64,000 nucleotides of DNA from NCBI GenBank assembly GCA_964019695.1, contig OZ026527.1, positions 70,888,593-70,952,592 on the forward strand, written 5' to 3'. Positions 12,501-24,500 of the stretch are shown here, in pieces (within the stretch, counting starts at the first letter, position 1; every line of letters begins with the position of its first letter). The notes under the pieces were generated by a model. That model had not been told where the DNA came from, made no database searches, and was given only the letters and a program-made list of their open reading frames with translations. Source of the DNA: Loripinus fragilis (lineage: Eukaryota > Mollusca > Bivalvia > Lucinida > Lucinidae). Made by a program: the position numbers and the translations under genes.

Positions 12501-15500
12501 AAGAAGAAATACCATTCCACTGTGGAATAGTTCGGGGAAAAAATGAGTTCTTCAGGGCAATGGCATCACTGTTTGTCTGGTATCTACAATATTGGGCACT
12601 GTGTGATGCCCTGGTAGATTTCAAACTGTGAGCAGGGGTTAAGTACTTGTCTTTTTCTATAGACACAGCACCAGAATGTATCTTGTGAAAGAGAAGCAGG
12701 GACTCAAGAGATGGCCACTAAAGCTTGTCAAGCATCTCGCCGACACTACTTGTATTTTGCCATCTCCTGCAGGTTCAGCATGTCAATAACTGGCTCCACA
12801 CAGAATTTTTTTCAAACATTTTAGGACAAAGTTCAAGCTCAAGGTCACCAGAATGCTCCAGCACTGGTGCATTTCTGAGGTAGCTGCATACCAACTTTGC
12901 ATGTTAGCTCATAGTTTCAGTATAATAAGAATTAATTCTGACGTAAATTGTCAGGGTGGAGGTTGACAAAGAAATTGGTCTTGTGGAAAGACAACTGAAG
13001 CCAACTTGCAATTCTCAGTATACATGGCCTTTTAAACTTCATTAATGAGCCACCTCATTTGATTTCCAACAATGAGGCATTTTGACAAGAGTGCAGTCTT
13101 CTTTTAAGCTTAGAAAAATTCAAATGCTGTTCAGACAGTAGCTGAACATTCATAGAATAATCTAGCGACTTGCAAAGGCTCTGATCAGGTGCGTATTCAC
13201 AGGCTGGTCTGAGCCTTTGCTGGTCACACATACCACATTGCTGGAAATCTGGTGTCACGGCTCATTTATTGATAACTTTCTAATTTTTCTCAACAGATTT
13301 TGAACAAGTTTGAACTAAAATTGTTGGAGTAAAAATGCATGTATCTTCAGACACATTTACTTTTTGATGTGGATTTCCCTTTAAAACTGGCCATCGATCA
13401 GTTTATTCTGTTGAGGAATTGCATTTTGACAAGCACAGATTCACAAGAAAGTCAATTTTACGTTTTACTTCCTCAATTTAGACCAATGGGCCATTCCATA
13501 AAGATACATACAATAAAGTCAGGATGGTCCATTGTATAGAATGAGGGGTCACAGGTTATAATTTCCAAAATATCTTGAATTTCTTTCTCTGAAGATTGGA
13601 TTTGTCTTAGAAAACAATGCAGACCCTAATAATTATGCGGCATTTCACCAGGGTGTTTGCTGTTTGCTAAAGTACACATTTAGGTGGTTCCAGTCTACAA
13701 TGGGTTAAAAACTATTTTCGATTACTTCCTATTATCCATAAATCTAAAATAATGCTTACTTTCTGCATCGGGTAGCATTTCATCTAAGTCTTCCCTGATT
13801 GCCAAACTTTCTGGTTTACAAAAGGATAAAATCTTATTTTAGATAACTTCCTCATATACAGGCTTCAAAGTTATAAAACTTTTTTCATGCTCAACTCAAC
13901 AGAGCACGAAATTCATCCTGCTCATAAATGTTAAAATGCCAACAATCGTTGGCATTTTAACATTTATAAGCATGATAAATACAACATCTGAGAGACAGAA
14001 AGCAAGAAGCTTCTTTATTTGAGGGTATTTTAGTTTTTATAAGCAGTTGAAATTTCGTGATCAGTTGAGCTGAGCATGAAAAAAGTTTTATAACCTCAAG
14101 GCCTGAATTCTGTAATAATGCTTACTTTCTGCTGGTAGCCCGTGCTTCTTTCCTGACTAGAAGTTCCTTTCTTAGCTTGAGACTCTCATCATGTAGTTCT
14201 TTTACTCTGTAACAATAATAATTACAGTCCAGCCAATTTATAACACACCTCAATATAACACCGATTTGGATGTAATACATTCATCATCATGTTGTGGCTC
14301 CCAAATTTATTTTACCATGGAATTTTACAACGGAATTATAGAAAAATGACCATTTCATCGACATTTTCCTATAATTCCTTTGTGAAATTATCCCTTTATA
14401 ACACAATTCCTTTATATGTAACGACACGGTTCATTCATGTGTAGACCAATGCCTTATAAAGCGACTGTACTGTATCTATACATTTATCCAGCTAAACAAA
14501 AATTTAAGGCACAAAATCACTATTTTCTAATCCCAATAAAATATAAATACATGTATACCCTTTGGCTATTTAAAAAGGAACTGTCTCAATATTGATAATA
14601 AGAGCAATGCTCTTAACTCATCGGTAAAAGTTCAAATTTTTCAAAACTCTGTCAGTCCTGATATGGTTCCAAACTGTTTACAAAGGTTATCAGCAAACAA
14701 CAAAAAATGTCAATACAGTAAACCTGTGTAAAAGGGCCACTCAAAAGTAGACAAAACAAAGTCCTTATTACAAATGGTAGCTTAATGAAGGTCAAAAGTA
14801 TTGCAGAATGCTCCCTTGGAGCATTCTGCAATACTTTTGACCTGCATTAAGCAATAATAGGTATTGAAAACCAATTTTTGGTCTTTTTGAGAGTGGCCTC
14901 TTTACACAGGCTTTACTGTAGCAAAATATAATCAAAGTCACAGCTATCTTGTGGTACTAGAGGCCTAATGTTTGGTCTGATCCTTTGTCTACTCATCTGC
15001 TTTGTGAGTGGGAGCAGTGTAGACTCTGACAAGATTGCATGCTGCCTCATCTGACTCATCGCTGCTGGCTTATAACGATAAGTACCAAATGCTAAATTGC
15101 TCATAAATTGGTTCATATTGTTTTACCTATGGTTAATTTCATCATTTGTTATTCTTTCATGACCAACAGATGTTGCCCAGGCTGTTCTCTGTCTCTGCAT
15201 ACTGGCTTTATTCAATTCTTGATCTACAAAGAAACATGAAAAGCCATTATATTCATTCTAATAAGCAAATTCACTCTCAAAAAATGTGTTTCTGGTGATT
15301 TCAATCTACTCGGACAAAAGTTTTGTATTAGACTATGTGCTGATTGTCAAACATTCATCATTCTACAATACAGTCCCTTTAAAACACACATTTTTATAAC
15401 ATAGATTTAGATATAACATGGTCGTTATGTGGCCCCCAATTGTTTTAACCATCAATGAATTTAACAAAGGAATTATAGGAAAATCATGGTCATTTTTCTA

Positions 15501-18500
15501 TAATTCCTTTGAAAAATTGCCTCTTTTCAACATGATTCACTTTAGCATGGTCAATTCCTATGGACCACCATTGTCTGGGTAGGCGCGATACTCAAAGGGT
15601 CGACCTGGCCTTGAGGTTATAAAACTTGAGTACAGTCACAAACTCAAAATAAAGCGCATTGATTGGCTGCTTGTGGACACGTGCCCACAAGCAGCCAATC
15701 ATTGCGCATTATTTTGAGTTTGAGAATGAACTCAAGTTTTATAACCTCACGGCCTGTCTGCTAAGGCACATCACGCCCGAAAAGTCAGCTTGTATTGGGT
15801 TTAGCGCCAATTAAGCATATGGTCAGGCGGGAGTCAAAAACTTGTATCTTTGATTTTCACATTTTTAAGGAGAGACAAAATACTGAATAACTTTTGCTAG
15901 GAGTGTCCTATATATTGTTTTAAGTCAGACAAAATTATATTTAGTGACATCCAAGTTCACTGTTATTGGTGTTTTGAACTCCCAATAAAGATTTCACGGT
16001 CATTATGAGTTACGTCATCTTGAGCATATTTTCGTGGTAAACAATCCAGATACGACATTTTAAACATCATCCTCATGTCAAAACACCGTATCTTGGTAAA
16101 ATGAGCACCAAAATAATGGTATCTTTCATAAATACAATCTTTTGAAGCATGAATGGTGCTTTTTAGGGGGTTCTAATTGGAATTCTAAGAGCTACAAGAA
16201 TTTGACAAAATGTGCGCCATGCGTTTGGCATTCCTGCGTGGACAAAAAGTCGCTTTGGTAAAAATCAGAGTTACGAGGGTTTGACTCCCGACAGACAATA
16301 TGCATTATGAAAACTATAAACATTCCAGGAAGAAAACTTATATGTGGAGACTTAGTTTATCTACATGTATATATGGGCCTCATCGCGAGAAAACCTGTCT
16401 TCGGGGGATTGCGAACAACACAGACGCAGACCAGCCTGCGCATCCGCTCAGTCTGATCAGCGACTTTGTTATTCACCTTTTGGAAAGAATCATATAAATG
16501 TAAACTTGCTACAGGTGAAATTTCAATTTTCTAGCTAGTCCCTGTAGCTGAGGAGACTGGTTTGAGTCATGCTTTGTCGGAAACCCCGAAGACAGGTTTT
16601 GTCCCAACGAGGCCCATATATATCATCAATAACTGCTTTCACTGGAATTATACACCATAAAGGAGCAAATTCTTGACACATCAAATAGTCCCAATTTTAA
16701 AGCGACTAGGTCTGTAACTATGAACATTTTTCGAAAAAAAATCTTTTCTTTTTAAATCTTTTGTAAAAATAGATTAAGTTCTGCTTTCACAATAAATATG
16801 TTTACTACAGCTGAAAACTGCATGGAAAAGTGGATTATCTTAGAAAAACAGATGTTTTTCCTCTTGTTTGTAATTATTTAAGTCCCTCCAATAATTCTAG
16901 ACAGTTGATTTTTAACATAAATGCTGTTGTTTCGATAGTGATAATTTGTTAAGATTTACAAAAATGGTAAAATGTTTATCTGAATTTGAGTATTGTTACT
17001 GTATTCTTGAAAAATAGAAACTTTTATTTCTAAAATTAGAAGATCAAAAGTTACAGACTAATCAGCTTTAAAATACAATACTATTGCATAGAATACTTGT
17101 TACATGTAGTTTTAGTAATCTCCCTTTGATTAATAGAAATATTTTATCATTCAAGCTAAACCATAGATCATACTGGCTAAAAATTTCTGAATAAAACGAA
17201 GTAAAAAAGTTATAATTCTGCACATTTTAGAGATATTTTTTTAAAGGAAATCTGGTATTTCTCTGGTAATTCTGTCATCAAATGGAGTGCAAATTACTAA
17301 ATAATTGCACAGGAAGCAAGGGGCTAGTAGCTTTACTTATTTTACTCTTGCTTGTATATACATTGGACATTTGTATGTCTGCCTGTTCCCCTTGATGCCA
17401 TGATTTGGATGCCTAGTGATATACACATTTTTAAAGACTGGATCATACAGAAATATAGATTCCATTTATATTTCAAAAAGGGCACACCTTATTTACATAG
17501 GCCCAGATAAGCATATATAGCATAAAATCAATGTATGCATAACTTTTGTTTACAAATTCTATTCACTTTAATAATCAAAAAGAGTAGATACAGATTAGCT
17601 GGCTTTATATGTAGTCAGCTGATCAGGATCCACAATGTTTTTCATACACCCAAGGAATTCTTATTAATAAAGGAACACATCTAGACTGTAAAGAAATCAT
17701 ATCAAGTTCATATAGTACAAACAGTCCATAAGGTATTTAGGTCCATAAGGTATTTAGTGTGTGTTAATACTAGCACATGCACACTCAGGCCCCCTGATAA
17801 GAGTGCATAACTGGAATTTTTTTTTTCATTTCTCAACCAAAACATATGTTGTGGGTACTCAAAATAACTGTCTCAATGAGCATCCAAAACACATGTTTAA
17901 ACTGGTGGATTAGTCAACTAGAGGACCTGAAGGTCCTGAAGCACTCACCTGATCTCCTTAATAATGTTAAATCGGTCAAGGTCAATTACGGCTAATAATG
18001 AAACATCATTTGTTTTACGAAATTTAGGGGTGCGGCCATTTTGGTCAAGTGACCTAAACAATGTAATGATACTCCATCAAACAGCCCAAAAGATGTTTAG
18101 ATAGTTATGTGGCAGTCCAGATGAGTGGCCTTGGATAAACTGTCAAAAGTCAGCTTGACATTTTGTACTTATAAAAACATTGTCTAATTAGGTTTAACAT
18201 TTCTCACGTGAATTATGATTTTGGCTTAAACAGATATAGCAAAATGAGCATTTCAAGATTTTTCCATATAAATGCATTAGGAATCAAATTTGACCTTGCT
18301 ATAAATTAGGTCAAGGTCAACCTAGATTGATCATTTGAGCAACCTGGTAGGGCCCACATCCCCAATGCTACATTCCGATTCCCAAGGCCATTTGCCTTTT
18401 GGTTCCAGAGAAGAAGATAATTTGAGTTCAATTGGCCTTGTGGTTTCTGAGAAACCTATATTTTAATCTGTTGATAGGACTCCAATATGAGAGACCTTGG

Positions 18501-21500
18501 CTGAAAAATCAAAGGTCAAACTTGACCTTTGAAACTTATTTACAGCCACTGTCTCATCAGGTTCATCATATCAAGTGAGAATAATGACTTTGGCTTCAAC
18601 AGTATTCAAAAAATCAACTTTTCATAAAATTTACCATTTAAATGCATTAGGAAGCAAATTTGACCTTGACATTAAGTAGGTCAAGGTCCACTTAGACTCA
18701 TCATTTGAACAAATTGGTAAGCCCCACATCCCCAATGCTACCTACCAAGTCCCAAGGTCATTGGCCTGCTGGTTCTTGAGAAGAAGATTTTTAAAGGGTT
18801 TTTACCATTTATGGGCGTGGTGGCCATCTTGGTCATGTGACCAAAATATTTCGCATAAATTTTGGCTAACTTATCATAAGGAGTCTTCACATGAAATTTG
18901 AGTTAAATTGGCCTAGTGGTTTCTGAGAAAACTATGTTTTAATGTGTTGATGGGACTCAAATATGAGCGAATTTGGCTGAAAGGTCAAAGGTCAACCTTG
19001 ACCTTTGAAACTTATTTATAGCAATTGTCTGATTAGGTTTAACATATCAAGTGAGAATAATGACTTTGGCTTCAAAAAATCATTTTATCAAAAAAATTTC
19101 CATTTAAATGCATTAGAAAGCAAATTTGACCTAGATTTTAAGTAGGCCAAGGTCAACCTAGGATCATCATTTGAAATAACTTAGTAGGACCAACACAACC
19201 AATGCTACATACAAAGTCCTAAGGTCATCAGCCTTCTAGTCCTGGAAAAGAAGATTTTTAAAGATTTTTTTACCATATATGGGTGTGGCGGACATCTTGG
19301 TCATGTGACCAGGACCATTTGAACAAACTTTTGTTCCCCCATCCTAAGGAGTCTCCATATGAAATTGATTTCAATTGGTCCTGTGGCTTCAGAGGAGAAG
19401 ATGTTTGAAAATGTTGACAGACGGATGCCGGAGTGACTGGTATACTATTAGCTCACCCATGAGCCTTTGGCTCAGGTAAGCTAATAAGCACAATATTACG
19501 CCGAAAAAATTTGCTTAACTTACCCTACAGCACACTTATTAGGTATAATATGATACAAATAATCTAAGTGAACAAACCTGATTTAGACAGCACTTTCTTT
19601 CCTAGTTTAGCTTTCCTTGTTTGTAATTTCCCTGGGATAAGAGCACCTTTCTTAGATTTCACAACAACAGCTTTACTTTTACTAGGAGGCTTTCCCTTCT
19701 CTTCATCCATTATCCGCTGTCTTTCCTCTCGACAAAGAGCAAGTTTTCCTGCAAGCATGGTTCCCACAGAAATTCAAAAACACAATTCCATGATTTTTCC
19801 ATGATTTTCCAAGATCAACGATGTAATTTCCTTGACCATTTAATGCACTGCCTCCTACCATCCTCTTTAGCAGCATCTTCACAACACTGAGCATAAATGG
19901 GGAATGCAGCAAAAATAGCATGCAGTTTGAAATAATTAAAACTTGAAACCACCAGTAGCCAGAAAACTACATGTAGCTGTTGGACACTTGTTGTCTGACA
20001 GCTAGTTTTCTGGCAACTGGTGGTTTCATCAAATCATTTCACAAAACTCCATGATTTTTCCATGATTTTTCAGGGTTTTTTTCAAATTCCATGATTTTTC
20101 CATGCATGGAACTTTTTTTTTAATGATTTTCCAGGTTTTCCATGATTTCCAGAGTTTGTGGGAACCCTGTGCAAGAGATCGGCATGATACAGTAGAATCT
20201 TGTAAATAAGAAGTCCTCAGGACTAGAATTCTTTTTTGAATTATCATTAGTTCAAATTATAGGGAGATAGACATTAAAATATATAACCCCCAAAAATAAT
20301 TTTCTATCAAACTTAAGTTTTGGGAGCATAAAAAGACGTTTCTTTTAGGCCCCCCCAAAACATATGGTATCATAGACAGTTATGAAAATAGATAATGAAT
20401 ACAGGGCTCGAAAACAGCACTCGTCTGCTTGTATTTACGGGTGCCTCAGGCTGCAGGGTAAGCAAAAATTTTGATATTTCTAGTGAATATTTTTTCCTCA
20501 TATATGCCAATACTTTATGTGATGCACAGCAAGTGCCTATTTTAAGATATTTCAACGCCTTGAATTGCTCCTATTCTCTGAAACCAGTGTTCCAAATCTC
20601 TTTCAATTTAGTGAGTAATTAGAAAAAAACAAAGTTTTTTTTTTATTTAACTATATTGTACATTATGATTATGACAGAAATTATTACTAATAATGGGTTT
20701 TATTAAGGAAGGAGGCGGGGCATTTCTCCATCTACTCAGGCATGATTCCCCAGCTACTCACCTGCCTACTCTGCCTTTACAGCTGGAAGCCAAAATGGTC
20801 AATGAAACCACAATCTTAACCTTAAAGCGCTAAGAAAAAAAAATGCATCTGAAAATGTCATCTGCTGAAGTCATCTGCTGCAAATAATTGCCTAACATTA
20901 CTGATGAATTAAGTATAGAAGCAAACAGTGTGGACCTAGAACAGACTGCTCCTATAGGAGCAGTCTGATCTGGGTCCACACTGTCTGCCATAGAGGCTTC
21001 TTTAACATTTCAGCAGACATGAAAAGCAGACCACTTTTGTTGCGAGTGGCGCATTAAGGGATAACTTTACAGGTCTCTAGATAAGAATGTGTAATTAAAA
21101 ACTGATTTTCATATTTCTCAACCTAAATATTTGCTGTGGGGACTCAAAAGTCTTAAGGACCATCTCATTACACACTCTGATAAATCTTGAGGCCTGCATA
21201 TTCACTTGATTTAAGTGACTATCTCTATTTACAAGCATGTATCCTGTATTAACTCTTTCCTTGCTAGGGGGATTTTTGTCATCTGGCTGCTGATAACCTT
21301 TGTAAACAGTTTGGACCCAGATTAGGCCTTACAAAATGCCTGGCCTGATCTGGATCAAAACTGTTTGACACTCTAAAAGAATTTTTAAAAAATGATTTTG
21401 ATAAACAGGTAGACAGAACTTTGGCAAACAAGAGTGAAGACCATGATAAAATGCTGCATAAGGCAGCAGTCATCAGCAGGGTCTGCATTATTTGCTAAGA

Positions 21501-24500
21501 TAAAATAAATCTGCGTCATTTTATAGAAATTTTGACCAGCAACCCCATAATTACAAAATGGACAATTCCATACTTGTTGTACCTACATGTATGGGATAAT
21601 CCATCAGAATGAAAAGGGTTAAGTAATCACCAATCACAACACTATTCTGTTACTGTATGGTCATATACAGATGATATATACACGGTGCATAACCCTATTG
21701 GACTCTATCTGTGCAGAGCAGACTATCTCTACAGCCCAGACTCTATCTGTGCTTGTGTCTGACTCTATCTGTGAAAATAACATTGACATGTCATCTAATA
21801 AGGCGAAAAACCTTGGGAAAAGCTTGTAAGTGAAAGGTTCCATAAAGCATGAACATTTCACTGACATTTTACTGTCAGTGAAGTTCGGTGCCTGTCATGA
21901 TGGCCCATAATTACCGTATTGCTATCCAGTGCCTTCGTAAAAGGTAAACATTTGTCATTTATTGCAAAAAAGGTGCAAATTTCCGTCAACGAGTCGCTAT
22001 TAGTATTCAAAATCAATATTGATGTCCAAATTATATCAAAGACCTGTACAAATTCAAGTAAGTAATGCTATAAACAGCAGTCAAAGTGGTCACTGGGCTA
22101 CACTTTACCCTCAACCGTCAGCTTTTCGACGTGAAATAAAATCCTTTAATAAACATCGGGCTAAATACCCACATAAACTGGAAGAGTAGAGTTTAAGAAT
22201 TTCCTTGCGCAGACTGCCTTTACTAAATAAGACATATTTCAGATGGTTTTTTACCATTTTATGTAACCCCTCTTACATTTGCTATATTTAGGGGAATGGA
22301 CCATGTTATAAGCGAAGTGTGTTATAAAGGGACAATTTTACAATGAAATTAAAGGAAAATTTCCATGAAATGGCCATATTCCTATAACTCCTTTATACAA
22401 TTCCATGATAAAAAAAATGGGAGCCATAACATGACCATGACCTTTGCAGTTGCAAATTATATTTGACCTTTTGACTCCACCCCAAGGTCACCCATTTGAC
22501 CCTTGGGTAAAAATTTTACTTGTATCCTGTTCTACTCATCATCCGCTTCAATATAATATGCCTAATGACCATGTTCGGAAGTATTAAACTTTTGACCCCC
22601 AGCACCCCCAAGTCCCACCCCAGGGGCATGGCCAAGACACCCAAATGAAGATCCTGTTCCATATGTTTTATATCTTTTATTTGTGAGAAGACATACAAAG
22701 TTTGATTTAAAAATCTTTGAAATTGACTTTGTAATTGAAATTTAATGATATTTGACCTTTTGACCCCTCCCTAGGCACCAGGGGGCGGGCCAAAACAAAT
22801 GTGCTGTTACATGCCCCATTCATGTGAGTAACTCATCATCATGGGTTGGATTTAGTTCCATGGTTTAGGAGAAGATATCGTGACGGAAGGACAGACAGAC
22901 GGAGGTGATTGCAATATCCCCATCACTGTTTTTAAAAGCGTGGGGATAACGAGGTGTATTATGAAGGAACTGCACTGTATGTATTTTGAGATGGACATAG
23001 TCTTTATGCTTTTTTTTGCTATAGATCTTTGCCTGCCAGCAGTGACTTGTCCTCTGCTAGTGATCTTCGCAAACAGTTTGGACTCATATCAGGCCTGACA
23101 GAATGTCAGGCCTGATCTGGATCCAAACTGTTTGACACTATGATAGTGTTACTGAAAGACTTTTTAAAAGTTAATTTTGAAAAAAATGCATGCAGACAAC
23201 AAAAAATCATGAAAAATTACCCAGCATTCAAAGACTTTGAATGCTGGGAAATTTTTCATGATTTTTTATTGTCTGCCTGAAAGAGTTAAAATTATATTGT
23301 TATACTTACTCTCTCTATTCTGTTCATGCTCATCATAAATATTATAAATAGTTCTAAGAGGTACATCTTGAGGTAATAGTTCTTCCTGGAATTCAGCTAA
23401 TGGCTTATATAGCAGGTCCACAGGCTAAAAATACACAGAGTTTCACATATTAACCCTTACAGTGAAAATGGTATATAGATCATAAGTCCAAATTTAAGCA
23501 AACTTTTGAGCCTATAATTATGATTATTTTCGTATCAATCAGTTTTAACATGTTTTGGGTGCTCAAAAGAATCGTCTCATTGAGAAATAAGAAAGTTAAT
23601 TTTCAAATAGAGATCTTATCTGTATAAGTACCATGGATCAAATTTTTAAATTTTAACCACTTGCTAAAAATAGCAAGTAACCATGTTTCTTACTTGCAAA
23701 AGGTGATAATCAACTTGCTTATTCACTTCATATACTATTGTTGACCCCATTGTTTATTAGTAAATTGAACAAATTCATTAGAATAAGTGTTAACAAGACA
23801 GTGTGCCAATGATATATTTAAAATATTATCACTTTTCTGAACTCACACTTTTGTTACCTTGCAAATAGTTTAGATTCAGATCAGCCAGCTTCTGAAGATT
23901 TTTCAAGAAGATGGCTGATCAGAATCTACTGTAACACAGTTGTTTCTTTCAAGCAGTCTTCATGTAAGTTATACAGTCAAGTCATTCTTACATCAACCAA
24001 TTTCCAAATTATGCAACATAATATGGAAATTGGTTGATGTATATTGAATGACTTGTATTCACTTACTAAAAATAGCAAGTGGTGGTACTTTCAACTTGCT
24101 TTTTGAAAAAAAAAACTGCTAGCAGTTTAGCGAGTTAGAAGTGCTAAATACATACCATCTCTATGTTTGAACAAGTTAATAAAAATGACAAGTAAACTAG
24201 ATTCTTGGATATTGGATAAGGTGTATATGAACTGGTTAAGTTGATTTGCTGCAATCAGAATTTTCATTCTTTCGGCATATAAAATACATGGCATTTTGCA
24301 AAATAGTCCAATAATTCATGTGGCTCTTTCAGGTTCTTGTTCATTGTGTTTTTTTAAAAGGCTTTAAAAGTTAGGGTCTTTCATGCAAACCAAATATCTA
24401 TGTGTCTTGATCCACATCTGAATTAAGGGTGAGGTTGGCGCTGTGAAACCAGTTTAAGCCCTCCAGTAAAATATTTTACTGACCGTTCCAAGGTGGTACT

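Noticed and set aside
19568..19804. Plus-strand ORF opposite CCDC177 exon 3
   Set aside because: Antisense shadow of the lysine-rich exon; no features of its own. The same holds for 8631-8819 opposite exon 7.
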